DNA of 64,000 nucleotides from Allacma fusca (Eukaryota; Arthropoda; Collembola; Symphypleona; Sminthuridae). The stretch spans positions 56,097,067 through 56,161,066 of the forward strand of contig OX359245.1 of the NCBI GenBank assembly GCA_947179485.1, given 5' to 3'. The position numbers and the translations under genes were made by a program. Shown piece by piece: positions 44,888 through 58,100 of this stretch; the stretch's first letter is position 1; each line of letters opens with the position of its first letter. Below the pieces are notes generated by a model. That model was not told the origin of the DNA. It did no database searches and saw only the letters and a list, made by a program, of their open reading frames with translations.

Positions 44888-46591
44888 CTATCTCAAACTT
44901 AAGGGATTCTTTTTTGATAACAGGATTTTTAAATTCTTTGAGGTATTTTTGACAGGGATTTGAAGACGTTTACTTTTTACCAACAGGAATTTCGAAAATC
45001 ATTGAAGGTTTGTTCAGTAGGGATTTTTGACATCGTTGGGGACATGGCTGCAGGGACATATTGATCCCCTAGCGTAAACATTTAAGGTTTTTATGGCGCA
45101 TTAAAACCCATCTAGCCAGAAGAAAGTTTTAATACTGATTTTTTTTACAAAAAATCAATTTCTTCTAGCTCATTATTTGTGGTTGCAAACAATGAACTCT
45201 ATTAAAAAATACTTAACGGGGTTTTAAAAGAAAGATTTGATCAGTACGCGTGAATGTTTCAAATTTTGATAATTGTATGAAGTACTGCACACAAATTTAT
45301 ATAAAAATGCAGTTTCGTGAGTAATGAATTTTGGATTTCAAAACTTAGTTACATAAGAACTTATGTATTATAAAATATTTAGAAACTAACTTGGAGCTTG
45401 TATAGCAAATTTTTATTGACCCAATCACTAATAATTCTAGTTCAGTTTTCCAATTGCAATAATACTTTTTGTTGATGACGAGTTTTGAAACTATGGAACT
45501 TTTGGCAGTTTTAAATATCTTGTTGCATCTTTATGTTTGTTCGCGAAGTATTATAAGTATGCATGCCAACGAGAGTTTACAATAAAATAAAATAAACAAC
45601 TGGGTTTTCTTAATTCTCTACTAAAAATGCTGTTTTGTGATTCAGTATAAAAATAGTAGAACGTTAGAGCTGATATCGAAACAATTGGGGAGAAAATGCC
45701 TACCTTATGCTGAATATAGGGAATTTACGGTAATAACGGTAATTTTATAAATGAGTTTAACATACTACAATAACTAAGTAAGTAGAGTTGGCCGTAGCTG
45801 GCGCCACCCTACGTGACAGCCTTAAATAAAGGCGGAGCGATGATTTTTACCGTATTCATCCGCAGTTATTTCCCGCAGTTTTTATCTAAAACTACTTGAC
45901 CGATTCGTTGGTTTTGTTAACATTTTTGAGGGTGAAAACTCGTACGAATTCGTTAATGATTAAAATCGGAAACTGTATTCGTGCGAAAAAATAATATCTC
46001 TACTTGCCGCAATTTTCTTCAAAAAGTGCTAGACCGGTTTTGTTCACAATGTTTGTGAACATTTTTAGGTCAATACTTTGGATGATTTTTTATTGGCTGA
46101 AATAGGTCCACTTGTTCGTACGTTAAAAAAATTGAACAAAATCTCTGTTTTCTATCGAAGTGTTAGACCGATTTCAAAGAAACGTTTATGCCCACACCAT
46201 TCCATAATAGTAACACTATTTTTTTACGTTATAATTTTTTAAATTTGTAACGGAAATTTCTAGAATGAGCTTAACAAAATACAATAAATGGAGGAAAGAG
46301 AAACAGCCTAAGCTGACGCCGCCTTACACGATAGTAGAGTAATTTTGACTAGTGATCGCAAGGTTTTATTTACACCCGCATGCAACTGTACGATTTGTAT
46401 TTATTTTGTTTGTTCGAACCCCATAGACTCGCAATCGGCTGATATGTTTTGCTCTGCTGTGAGTAAGAAAATATATAAAACATTGTAGGAAATTTGTGAA
46501 TAAATGGAAATGTGTATGTGCAAAAACACACAAGCCTAATATGAAGAGCAGGAGATCCGATGAGTGTTGTTCTTTAGAGTATGCTTGTCCC
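44888..46591. other. Intergenic; diverged direct repeat
   Basis: 44900-45060 has repeated cagggatttt-type pieces. Around 45750-45830 and 46263-46340 two related segments (tgagtttaacat..ctggcgccaccctacgtgac and tgagcttaacaa..ctgacgccgccttacacgat) suggest an old tandem duplication of about 515 bp. No gene seen. Confidence 0.4.
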
Positions 46592-48317
46592 CAAGGATGT
46601 CAATTTCCAATTTTGTGATTACAATTTACAATTAACGATTACTTCGAAAACAAAATAAATTTATAATTACAATTAAAGATTAATAGGCTTATAACTACTA
46701 ATTAATAGTTACAATTAATGATTAATGGGCTTATAACTACTAATTATTAGTTACAATTAATGATTAATGGGCTTATAACTACTAATTAATAACTACAATT
46801 AATGATTAATGGGCTTATAACTACTAATTAATAATTACAATTAATGATTAATGGGCTTATAACTACTAATTAATAATTACGATTACCGATTACTTTACAA
46901 ATAATTTTCATTGATGATTACAATTAACGATTGCTTTAAAAATAATTTTCATTGATGATTACAATCAACGATTACTTTAGAAATAATTTTTACTGATGAT
47001 TACAATTAACGATTACTTTAAAAATAATTTTCATTGTTGATTAAAATTAACGATTACTTTGAAAATAATTTTCATTGATGATTACAATTAACGATGACTT
47101 CGAAAATAAGTTTCATTGATGATTACAATTAACGATAACTTCGAAAACAATTTTCATTGATGATTATTACTTCGAAAATAATTTTCATTAATGATTACAA
47201 TTAACGATTACTTTAAAATAATTTTTTTTTGATGATTACAATTAACGATTATTTTCGAAAATTAATTAACTGTGGATTACGATTAACGATTATTTTTGAA
47301 AATTAATTAATTGAGGATTGCAATTAACGACTCTTTTAACAAAATATTTAATTGTCGATTACAAGTATGAAAGATAATGATCGTTCATATCGGACAGACG
47401 TCACCTGCGTTTTACATATGATATAGATTATATTTTGGTAGTCTTAAAATAAATCTAAGCTCCAATTTTTGATACTTAGTTTGATGAAACAACATAAGAA
47501 ATATCAAACTATTGCTACGAACTTGTAGTAAGTAGTAACTGCATATGATACAGCAACAAAAATAATTATTTTATATGGTTACCAGTATATTTTTAAAGTA
47601 AATTATTTTTACAAGTTTATAATGCGCAAGTTTTAGGGTTTAACGTGTCTGACATCATCAGGCGAGACAAATTATTGAAAAACTATTGTCCCATTTCGAA
47701 TTCCCTTTTAAATATTAAGACTATTGACTACTTTATGAAAACAGTGATTGATAATTGCGATTACAAAATACTTTCTGCTAAAATATCAGTATGATTACAA
47801 TTACAAATTAATTTTTACTAAAGTTTCATTTAGGATTACAATTGCAAATTAGTTGTCACTAAATTTTCAGTTACGATTACAATTATTACATATTGCTTGT
47901 TAAATCTGCACTTCCAATTACTAATTACAAATTACTCATTGTTAAATCGACACTTCCAATTACAAATTACTTCTTGCTAAACTTTGAATTTCATTAACAA
48001 TTAACGATTAATGGTTTACAATTTAATAATTGATGATTAAAATTGATGATTGATTTTTGAAAACGGTAAATTCATGATTACAATTGATGATTGATTTTTG
48101 AAAACGGTTAATTGATGATTACAATTGATGATTGATTTTTAAAAACGGTTAATTGATGATTATCGATTGATGATTGATTTTTGAAAACGGTAAATTGATG
48201 ATTACAATTGATGATTACAATAATGATTATTTCAAAAAATCCAAGCTTACTAAATTAACGATTGATGATTAATAATTAGTAATCATTAATCGTGATTATT
48301 AATCGTTGACATCCCTG
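46592..48317. mobile_element. AT-rich repeat array with hAT-like ends
   Basis: 1726 bp. Left end caaggatgtcaa and right end ttgacatccctg are inverted and match at 10 of 12 positions; CAGGGATGTCAA is hAT-like. Left arm (46610-47340): first 4-5 units of about 40 bp around taactactaattaataattacaa, then about 12 units of 30-35 bp around tgatgattacaattaacg. Middle (47345-47690) is unique. Right arm (47740-48310): attacaattgatgattg units. Flanking 8-mers cttgtccc and ctgatatt do not match, so the target duplication is lost or the ends are misplaced. No coding capacity. Confidence 0.6.
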
Positions 48318-49869
48318 CTGATATTCATAGTTTTAACGGAATAACATTTTTCACTGTTTGAAAACATTTTAAATTCGCTCTCTTTTCGCCACTTTTTGGG
48401 AAATTTTTTAATGCCATAAAGAGATGTTACTGTATACGAATTTTCAAAAATGGTGAAATTATTACCGTTGAAGGGTATTGAATGTTGTCATAAATTTTAG
48501 GAAATTAAACATGCGCAAATAACCTTTCAACAAATGCTTTTTAATTCTAAATTGGGACCTATGCTTAGTTAAATTCATGGTGTGTTCATGTTCGAAATAT
48601 TGGTGTTCAAAATGATGTAGATGGATATCAGTTGATGGTGATATGACTGACTGATGTAAATGCATGCGATGTAACCGATACGACATTGTGAACATTTCCG
48701 AATGTGGCCACTCTCCGAGATTAGGCAATTCAGAGTGATACTGGGCTGGAGAATGTCAATAATATTGAGTTGGTATAAGTTCCGACACAGTTACGCGTTA
48801 CTGGAACTATTTTAGTTTTCTCCCCTGGACGACAGACCACATGATGTTTACAATTGTGAGGATAATCAATTTGACATCATTGACTAGGACAATAATCAGT
48901 TGAGGCTCAGTGAGATTCTGAAGGATGGGGATGACCATAATCCGAATTTGCTTTTTTTGTGCAAGAGGTACCGACATTTGTGCCGGTTGAGGACTACTCC
49001 GATATCTAGGTTGTGGAAGAGATGAATGCGGATGGGAATGTGTATGAGGTTTCGGCGTTAACGTAGCAGCATTTTCAAATGCTCCCCCTGTGCCCACGAT
49101 CTTTAATACCAGGCACTTCGGAACGTCCAAAAAAGTGGAGGGGACAATATTTTAAAATTAGTTTTAGTTACTTTGCCATTGATCACGTACAAACGTATGT
49201 ACAGGGTTACACAGTATTTCTCGTTAGTTAGCGCATATAAGCATGCAAAATATAGGACTTTCAATTTTTGTCCAAATTTTTCTTAAAGAACAAGTTTTTA
49301 TAGAAGACACGAGCTAAATCTCATTAACAAATTTAAAAAAATTTCTTACACACGCTTAATACTTTTTTTTTAGCCTGGATCAATCTGGCAAGAGGAGGTC
49401 AATATGTTCGGCATAGGTAGCGTGAAATAGTATTCCTAAATTAGTAATAGTGAAGAATGTTGGATGGAAATATATTCTCTAATTTTTTAATGGGCTGCGT
49501 TGCGTGAATGTTGTATATAGTGGTTTCCAAGGGAGTGACGAATTGCTGCTACTATCTAGATATATAAATATATGCATAAAAGAATTTATTTTTACAGAAT
49601 ACGTAAAATTACGAGATATGCTTAGCTTCCGTGTGTTTAAAATTTTTATATATTTTAAATACTAGATCATTTTAGATTTCCGCATACTATTAATAGTGTT
49701 AGTTGTAGCTAGGTATGCGTACCGTGGTGTAGGATCCCTATAAGTTACAACCCGTGATGGGGTCAAAAGTGTTTCTTTGGGCTATTTCCTTCACTATCAT
49801 TACATTATTCATTTCCCGTATCCTTCCTTATTCACGAAATTGAATATTTAGTTCAAGCTTAACGAGATA
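48318..49869. other. Intergenic; two doubtful short frames
   Basis: Minus-strand frames at 48462-48728 (88 codons, His-rich) and 48807-49130 (107 codons, with a His/Pro/Gln-rich part HTHSHPHSSLPQP) could be pieces of a decayed gene or element, but no domain is recognisable and no splice structure joins them. Confidence 0.25.
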
Positions 49870-50575
49870 CGGGTCCAAATTGGAAGAAGACGATGTAGTT
49901 GTCAAAACTGGTTTTGCACTCCCTGAAGCTTACAATAACTTTAAGGCTGCTGGGGACAACGTAGAAACAGTTAGTCAAACCAGAGAAGTATTGCAGTCCC
50001 GGATTAAGAAGGAAGTCCTTCTAAGAGGTTCAAAACCTGGGAAAACTGAACAAGTTGAACATACTATGTTGCTGTCGGACACAAGTCTAAGTTTGAGGAT
50101 AACAAGAGTCCGGATCATAAGACGTGTGTCTTTACTGAGACTGGACGGGACATATCGACTGGGATTATAGAAAATAAAAACCGATCAACAAAAACAGTTA
50201 AGTAGAGATTTTGACAAGAATTGATATACTAAACAAAAAACGTGGTACGCGTCGTCGCAGAAAGTATTGATGAGCTAATCGCTGCAAAAACTGCTTACTC
50301 AGGTACTGATTCAGGAAATTGGATCAGTGACTCTGGTGCTACTCTCCATGTGAGTGGCAACAAAGATAACGATTCCTATGTTGTTCTTGCTGATAAACTA
50401 AAGGTGAATGCAAGTGATACCGGAACAATTGCCCTGGCAGTATTCATGAATAAAATCGATTAACAACACCATCAATAATGTACTCCACGTATCAGGTGCG
50501 GCTGTTCTGTTCTCGGAAGCAGTGCGGGGCACAACAAATTGGTACAACATCATCGTGTGAATGGAAAGGTTTGTC
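49870..50575 (+). pseudogene. Ty1/copia-like gag-protease remnant
   Basis: 49880-50080 resembles the end of a copia Gag (LPEAYNNFKAA, then an Arg/Lys-rich stretch and a lost zinc knuckle: GHKSKFEDNK in a shifted frame near 50065-50105). 50320-50358 encodes WISDSGATLHVSG, matching the copia protease WxxDSGATxH with the catalytic DSG. After a frame change at about 50458 the frame continues NNTINNVLHVSGAAVLFS, the segment that follows in copia Pol. Stops and shifts occur throughout, and no RT or LTRs were seen. Confidence 0.7.
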
Positions 50576-51820
50576 GCTAACTAATAATTTTCGAGTTTTA
50601 ACTCACCCCGTTTTAAAAACGTATTATAATTTGGGTCCTCGGACAACAAACCAAATCATCCTTAAACAGGAGATCAATTGTTGTACACTTTTCCTTGTCA
50701 CAAGTTATTTTGCGCATTTTGTCCTGGACGAAATTTCAATAGTATGTGTATTGCTTAATCCTCCAGCTACAAATACGCGTATTTTGATTGGTACTGAGAA
50801 TCAATTTTTATGTTTCGTCGAGAAGTTTTATTAAAACTTAAATGTATGCGTTCCATAATACTGCGACTATAATTAAATCTATTTTATTCAGAATTTGCCT
50901 CTCTGCTTTGTTTAATTACATTTGTTTACACATGCATACTCGTGGAAAAGCTAACACATGCCCACTCTGTAGACAGAAATATATTTTTTATGTACCTTAA
51001 TGCTCAGTGATTACAAGGATTACTGATTTGAAAATTGGATAATAAAAATCATACGGGAATTGACATAATAAGTGATAAAGGGCACGGATACTGGAAGAGC
51101 TCTGATGGGGTCTTAATTCCGTAAGAGCTTCTGATTGGTTGCTGATTGCAATTCCGGTACTAAGGGTTACTGATTGGGAAGGGATCCTGACTTTTTGGGA
51201 AGGGTTAATGATTAGGGCTACTTATTACACCGGAAGGCCTTGATTACACTTTCAGTGCAAAGTAATGTATGATACCGTTCTACTGATGATACGAAAAATG
51301 TAAGAATGCCCACCTTATTAATTTCGTTATTTAACTTTATTCATATGTCAAAGGAAATCAATACAAGTATCGGTTTTCACCCCAGACATCACACTATTCC
51401 AAGTCATTAATCAGAACATATCACTAAAAATACACGCCGTGTCACATCAACAAGAAAGAAGCATAATAAGTCATACATCATCAACATTGTGCATTGTTCG
51501 GATGTGCGTTATAAGCATTTTCTCAAAGATTGATGGAAGGCAATTGCGGATACGAAGGTCAGAGGGTAGGTTATTATACGTTTTTGCACACATATATATA
51601 ACATTCTTCTGTGCGTTTACTAGCTTTGACAAAGGAGTAGATAGTACAATATTCTTGGAAGACGGGAATCACAAATAGTAACAAGCAACGTTCCATTAAC
51701 ATAATTTATTCGATTACCAAAACAAAGAAGCATATATGTAAACCTATTACTATAGTAAACAATGCGTTCACGTATCGTAAACATATTGTAATACGCATAC
51801 ACGGTAGCAAGGAATATTCG
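50576..51820. other. Intergenic, no gene seen
   Basis: AT-rich. 51100-51240 contains imperfect repeats around ctgattggg. Short frames have no domain. Confidence 0.3.
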
Positions 51821-52100
51821 TCAATGAACGTTATTCTTATTAGAGTACAAGGTTATTAGAAACCTATCTAATTTACGCTGAAGTAAGCTAAGTCTGGATT
51901 TACATACATTTGTCCAGATAAGTATGCAATAGTCAATGTGGGAAAGAACAAAAGCATTTAATAACGTGCATAACCTGCATATCTTGACAACAAAAATAGA
52001 CAGGCTTATGTTGAGTTTGTGTATGTCTGCCAAAAGTAGTATAAACTAGAACATTTGCGATTTTCCGTGTTAAAACCACCAGACAGCTAATGCAGCAATA
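51821..52100 (-). pseudogene. LINE reverse-transcriptase fragment (C-terminal part)
   Basis: A minus-strand frame reads LLNAFVLSHIDYCILIW and then SRLSLLQRKLDRF. This matches the conserved SHLDYC..LW...LQ...R block that follows the reverse transcriptase in many non-LTR elements. Only this small piece remains, in more than one frame. It is distinct from the LINE at 40.7 kb. Confidence 0.6.
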
Positions 52101-55100
52101 TATTACCCAAGGTTTTAATGGGATGCAGGATGAAGATAAATCTAAACGGTTCAATTTTTAGGATGCAAAAGAAAGTAAAACATTCTTTATTAATTAAAAC
52201 GTAGTCCGGGGTTTGCTTATATTTGTACGCTCCATAATTCGGAGAACATTGATCCTGCGTGATAAATACCTTGCCAAATTCCGGAAAATACTAACCACTA
52301 ACAACTTCTGACAGAAAAAATACAGGCAAGGAAACCCTCATGCAACCGGAAAGTTTTATAAGTAAACGTGATTTTTCAGGAGAATTTGTTCTGTGAACGA
52401 GACTTTTGATTGCTTTGCCATTTTTATCAAGGATTTTAAAATACCTGAACATCTGGTAGGTAACATGTGAAATCAGTGATTTTTGTATTTTCCATAAGGG
52501 GTATCCGATTGAGCAGGGGAAATCAAAATGCATCTTTCCATGAGATTTACAAGAGTCCGTTTTCTGCCTATTTCTACGTCAGAAGTATTTCAGGAGAATA
52601 AAATGCATACTAGTAGAAGAAAGCAAGCAACCGTGGGACAAATCGTGGGCAAGGTTATAAGGTGAGCGTTTAATGTGTCCACGTTTGGTCCACGGAGACA
52701 ATCACGCCTCCTTCTGACGTTTAAAAATGGAACCTTGAAGTTAACCGACGTACGTCGCACATATCTTGAACTTAGCCGACGCCCGACAGCCGACTGGACC
52801 AGGACGTTAGCCGTCGTCCGGCGTATAACGGAAGAACTTGTCCGTCTACTGAGACAGAAGTTAGCCGACGTCCAAAAATCGACTTAATGTTATCACTTGA
52901 CGTCAAAGGTATCTTATCCAGATGTGTCAGGAAATCTAGCCTAGAAAGAAAGCTTCTTTGAAAAAAACTGGCCAAATTTTCCAGCCCAGAGAATTTTATT
53001 TGTTCGTATGAGAGGTAGTCTGAAAATTTCCCCGGAGTTTGCTAGAACGCTTCATAAAATTTATAAAAACGGTAGGCAAAAGAATGATGGAATGTAAATA
53101 CCCTTTTGATTTGCCAAATTCTTGGATGATGCCAAAATGTCAAGTGTGAAAATACAAGGCATTCTTCCTTTCTTGCCCAAATGTCAAATTGTTTCCCGGA
53201 GTAATCCATAATGACCAGGACAAGTTGTCAGATTTCATAATCTTACATATATTTATCATACGGGATATATTTAGAAGTCGCACAAATTATTTACACAATC
53301 TTCACATGATTCTACATTATAGGTTTTTTACGTAATATCCGTAAACAATCAGTAATTATGGTCAAGTGTCAACATGCAAATTTAAACACCCATGTTAACC
53401 ATTCCCTACTATTACACACACCGACATCAGCAATTTTAACCGAATGCTCTATAACTGACGAGCCACAGAAAAATGTTTGTGATATTCGTTAACTACTTCA
53501 TAATGAACCTAATAAATGCAGGTTGTATTATTTGCTGTAATAAAAAAATCAAACGTACCTGTTCAAATTTCTCTGTAGTAGGGTAGATGTTTAGGCAGTC
53601 TTCACCCATAATGACACAAAACAATTACAAATGCTAATACCACTTTGTGAACAAACCATTCGATTGTGAAATGCATTTGTTATCACTTCGGTCATTGCTT
53701 TTTGATTAGCGGATTTTTTCAACATTTATTTGTTTCTATCTGGTTTGAACTACGCAAACACTATATTTTTAACAATAAACGATCTAAACAAATACCTTAT
53801 TAGTGTATTCAAACACATTCTTCCCATTATCTTTGCAGGAATAGAGTAAACTCAAAAGGTAAATGTACTTCAATGCTTCTTTTTACCTAAACCAAGCATA
53901 AGCAAACCTTCCCCCATAATTTCTCTTTCTCTAAGTGCTGGCTGTTGCATTGCTGAAGTCAAATGAAGCTCTTGTAGTTTGTTCGGTTGGTCGTTGTAGC
54001 AATATTCTGTGTTCGAACACGTAAATCACTGGTATATGTGGATAACTATTCTTTGAGAGTTAAGTCGTGGAAAGTATATTACACATATACTTCATCACGT
54101 TAATCAACATGTTAAAATCAATGCTGAATTTTCGTTTCTAGCACTACATTAAAAGTAAACATATCTCACGTTCATTTATACTTATGAGTAGGGTGCCCAT
54201 ATAATCCATTTCTCAAATCAGGACACGTGAGGGAAAAATAGTTTAAAAATCAAGTACAATAACGTTTCATTGCAATTTACCTATTTCTAATTGACTTATA
54301 TTCCTGGGTATTAGGTACTTACCTCGTGAATTATTGCAATCATACGATCAGCAGCTCAGCGTTTACACTATTTGTGTGCAACAAGTTTCTTTGTGGGGTA
54401 TGAATTTACTTCTACATGCAGCTCAAGTCTATTAACAGCCTTAGAGAATGCATTGTGCAAGACATAAGCCAAACAATTCGATTTTGTAGTTCCAGGATTG
54501 ACAGGAGCGAGTCGCTTATAAACACCTTTGTGAGTCTGAAAATTACCCTATAGCTATCCAGGGGTCGGATTATCGTATATCTCATTGGAAGATATTTTTG
54601 ATTTTCCTTGCTGGTTAAGATGTCCTTGTTCAAAGCAAGTTTAAAAATCCCTGTTGACAAAATAAATTCCATAATGCACCCAACAAATTGAAAAAATGGT
54701 CAACCGATTTGAAAATCCCTGCTGAACAAAAATTATGTTCGTAAATCACCTCAACGATTTCCCCTGGTAAAAATCTCAGGTACCAAAATTTGTTTCAGTG
54801 AAACAGCTCAACAATTTCAAAAATCCCTGCCCAAAAAAGGTCAACATATTTGAATATCTCTGTTTGTATTCCTGGGAATATTCTGTCCGTGTTCCCACAT
54901 AAATCTGACCCCTGCAGTTATCAGCGCAACATGAGGAAGTTTTTTATGTCTAGACCTGACGGCTCTATTTTTGTAAGAGTTTTCACGCGCAAGACCCTTC
55001 TTTCTGCTTTACATGCTCAAACTAATGTCAATTCTATCGTCGATTGAAGTTATTCAAATAAATACACACTTTAAGTTTTCATCCAGCACAACTACGGATA

Positions 55101-55233
55101 CGCCCAGGCAGTCAACATTTTGAAATAATTCCATTTCTGTAGCGTTTCTGTCATTAAAATTGCAAACTTCAGGATCTGACGGACGGCCAAAAAATGCACT
55201 AGAGCCAAGCAGTAATGGAATTTATTCCTACAG
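52101..55233. other. Intergenic, no gene seen
   Basis: 52675-52887 has gccgacg/cgtccg-type short repeats (about 52740-52870), like the short-motif blocks elsewhere. 52990-53210 and 54480-54850 contain repeated fragments of the form aaaatccctg and ttgaaaatttc, related to 44.9 kb. 54850-55047 (+) is open for 65 codons, no domain. No supported gene. Confidence 0.35.
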
Positions 55234-55782
55234 AAGTCTCAACATCCTGATGTTGTCGAATTTGTGGTGGGGGAGGGAAACAAATCCAAAACGTTTTTCC
55301 TTCACAAGACTTGGCTAAAGTTGTCCTCAGGAAGTTTCAGAAGTCTCTTGCTTCAAAACGAAAAAAGTTACGATCTACCTAACATAATGCCCAACACATT
55401 CGAGAAAATTGTAACGGTAAAATTAATATGTGATTTAATTTAAATAATTATAAAAAACTGAATAAAGAAGTCAACTTTCCAATTTCTAACGATTGTACGA
55501 AAATTTTAAATTAGAATCTTATTGTGCCGCCCAGCATATCTATACTTTCTCAACATGGGAATTTAATGGGAATCTGGTTGCTGCATGCTGTCTTATGAAA
55601 TTTGATTTGGATAATGACCTAGAACAGCTGGCTCACAGTATTATTGCAAAACTCTCGGAATTATCTCTTGAAGAAGTGGGACTCACAAGTGATACGCCAA
55701 ATTTTGTGTATGATGCTCTCAGAAATACCTCAAGCTTGGATGAAGGAAAGTTAAAGTTTGTTGTTCTCAGCTACATCTTCAG
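55234..55782 (+). CDS. BTB/POZ-like domain protein, partial gene (two exons)
   Basis: Exons 55234-55416 and about 55535-55782. Exon 1 follows a cctacag acceptor, is in phase 0 and reads FVVGEGNKSKTFFLHKTWL, then SSGSFRSLL and LPNIMPNTFEKIVT, a good match to the BTB pattern (vg...f.vHK..L...S..F, then D/E.....lpdi.p..Fe.ll). It ends with gtaacg/GTAAAA. Exon 2, from a gcccag acceptor in phase 0, continues HIYTF, then CLMKFDLDNDLEQLAHSIIAKL as in the end of BTB domains, and ends in cttcag/GTAATA. BTB domains mediate dimers and often link substrates to Cullin-3 ligases. No start exon or downstream exon was found; copia-like debris lies right after, so the gene is truncated, interrupted, or has distant exons. 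Confidence 0.5.
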
Positions 55783-55839
55783 GTAATAGATATTTAGATT
55801 TAATTGGGAATTTGGAAAATAGGGTTGATTATTAATGGT

Positions 55840-56780
55840 TTACATATTATTGGAAATCAAAGATGGGATTTAATTAATCGAATTCTTAAATGTAGGTTTG
55901 GAATATCCATTATGGGTCCAGTTCCCATTTTGACGAATATTAGTGGAATCATCTTGGAAATTACTATGACGTTGAGTAGAACGTTGTAACTGTAGAAATT
56001 CATAGCACGTAGCCGCAATGTGTCCAAATTTTTCACATATTTGGCAACTGGAACGGTTGGATGAATTGGATGATTTGTTTTGGGAAATCTGAGGTATAAC
56101 ATGGGGAAAAGGAGCTAAATCTTCTTTGGGCTGATAAGGAATGGGTTTGTATAATTCGGAATGGGGTATAAATTAAGTTTGGACAGGACTGAAGGGTTGG
56201 GAAACAAATAATTAGACATTGGGATTTTCAAAATGATAAAGGAAGTATTTTTCAAACTGGGCAACAGTACTCTCTGGGTTTAATTAGGATCGTAGGGTAA
56301 ATCCAAGTTGAACAGGTAGGACTTCAACTAAATGGTCAATCTTTACGTTATTATTCATTTAGGGATCAATATCATAAAATAATCCTAACTTATCTAATAC
56401 ATAATCAATTGGGAATTCTTTGCCGTCTAGTAATTTTCGGTTTTGGTTTAATTCAATGGCAGTTTCTCTGGAATCGGATTCTGGGAATTGTAAGAATAAT
56501 AAATGCTTAAAAATTCGTTATTAGCATGATCAGCATCTAAATCACTAGTTACACCATGTTTGGTGAATTTCCACCAATTAGCAGATTGACTTGCGAGAAA
56601 ACGGTACATATTCCTAAGGACCCAGTGTGTATTAATTTAATACCATGCCACCCTCGTCCTAGCAGCATAGCCATGATTTGGCTGTGGATTTGCCAAAATG
56701 ACATTTTAAATGCGAATCGAACCAAATACAAATATACATTTTCTAATAAATTGGTTCAATATACTTTTACTTATAGTTCT
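55840..56780 (-). pseudogene. Ty1/copia-like gag remnant
   Basis: On the minus strand near 56000-56060 a frame reads CQICEKFGHIAATCYEF, a C-x2-C-x4-H-x4-C zinc knuckle of the type ending copia Gag. The sequence upstream of it (to about 56780) is open only in short broken frames, and downstream it continues into the Asn/Ser-rich stretch before the protease. Many stops; not functional. Different orientation from the remnant at 49.9 kb. Confidence 0.6.
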
Positions 56781-57895
56781 TGAATGCAAAGCCGGTCCGA
56801 ATTTTTAAACAAGAAATAAATGAGTATGTATTCAAAAGACAAGTAAACTAGTTGATTAGTACTATTTTTACAGTAGAATTGTTTAAAGCTCCCAAGTGCA
56901 CCACCAGTAATATGTTGGCACACTTAATTTAATTAAGTGCTTTTTTGTCCTTTCCCTTTTAATTCATGCTTTATACATGGTATTTTAGGACTATTAAAAC
57001 ATATTGCACATCCCCGAACAAATGCCCACTAATTTTGAACCTGAACACAATGTTGTGTATAAAAGTCAAATGGACCGGCCTAATCTTGATTCAATAAATG
57101 AATTGGAAGCGTATTTAGCTTCGTCCAGTGCCGCTTCCTCATCTCTGAAAATTGGGTGCTTTGGTGGTGGAAGTTTATTATTTAAATTAGAATTAATACA
57201 CAATAAATAAGTTAACTACTATTTTGGCAGCTTTCAATTTGTTTTACGACAATGAACACTCATTCCATAATGTGTCAAAAGTATTTAGATTTGCTTAGGA
57301 GCTTCAACAACTAGTGTGCTTATTCACAACATGAACCGACTTATTGACTGAGAAAAGAAAGGCAATGCATGCTGTTACTACTTAAACTTGTAAAAAGGCT
57401 TTAAGCAGTTGTTAGCAAAATTCTCAGTGCGTTTACTGAGTGGAATTGTTTGGCTGACTTATACTGAACCATATTCGCCTGTTTGGGCTAGCTGAAACTT
57501 GAAAAACCAAGTTCAAAACCAATTTCAAATCAAATTCAACTTCGGATAATTTGTTGATTTGAAATGCAAATAAAATTCGGATTCAAATGAAACACTGTAT
57601 TTGTTATTTTTAAACCGGTTATTTACTCAATTTATTTGGTTTTTCTAATTCAAATCAAGTTAAGAGGCGTGAATAAATTGAATTTGAAAACAGGATTCAA
57701 ACTCAATTTCGGATTCGAAAATATTTGATTTGGTCGCAACAATGATTTGCCATCAAACTTTGGGAGTTTTGAGATTAATTCCAAATAAAATAATTGGGAC
57801 ATAGTTAATGATGATTTATCAAAAACAATTTGGAACAAATTTATAAGAATGTGGAAGTGAGATTAAATAGGAATTATGGGAAAGAGAGTTAAATG
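56781..57895. other. Intergenic; short-motif repeats
   Basis: 57480-57760 is dense in attcaaat/ttcggattcaaa motifs, comparable to the subterminal arrays of the element at 8508-9838 but with another core; probably another decayed short-motif element. 57004-57210 (+) has an open frame with a Ser/Ala-rich stretch; not recognised. Confidence 0.35.
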
Positions 57896-58100
57896 TTTGA
57901 AGGAAATTATGGGGAGGAGGAGTTACAAGTTTGAAGGAAATTATGGGGAGGAGGAGTTAAAAGTTTGAAGGAAATTATGTGGAGGAGGAGTTACAAGTTT
58001 GAAGGAAATTATGGGGAGGAGGAGTTACAAGTTTGAAGGAAATTATGGGGAGGAGTTACAAGTTTGAAGGAAATTATGGGGGGAGGAGTTAATAGTTTGA
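57896..58100. repeat. 34-bp minisatellite
   Basis: Six to seven tandem units of about 34 bp (30-35), each of the form tttgaaggaaattatgggg then aggaggagttacaag. Later units lose one aggagg. The copies are very alike, so the array is young or homogenised. Confidence 0.9.

Noticed and set aside
46592-48317. CRISPR array
   Set aside because: Units are degenerate, variable in length, lack unique spacers and the genome is eukaryotic.
48462-49130. His-rich minus-strand frames as a gene
   Set aside because: No domain, no joining splice sites and low-complexity content; kept only as a note in the intergenic entry.
57896-58100. CRISPR-like direct repeats
   Set aside because: Head-to-tail identical units without spacers; a minisatellite.
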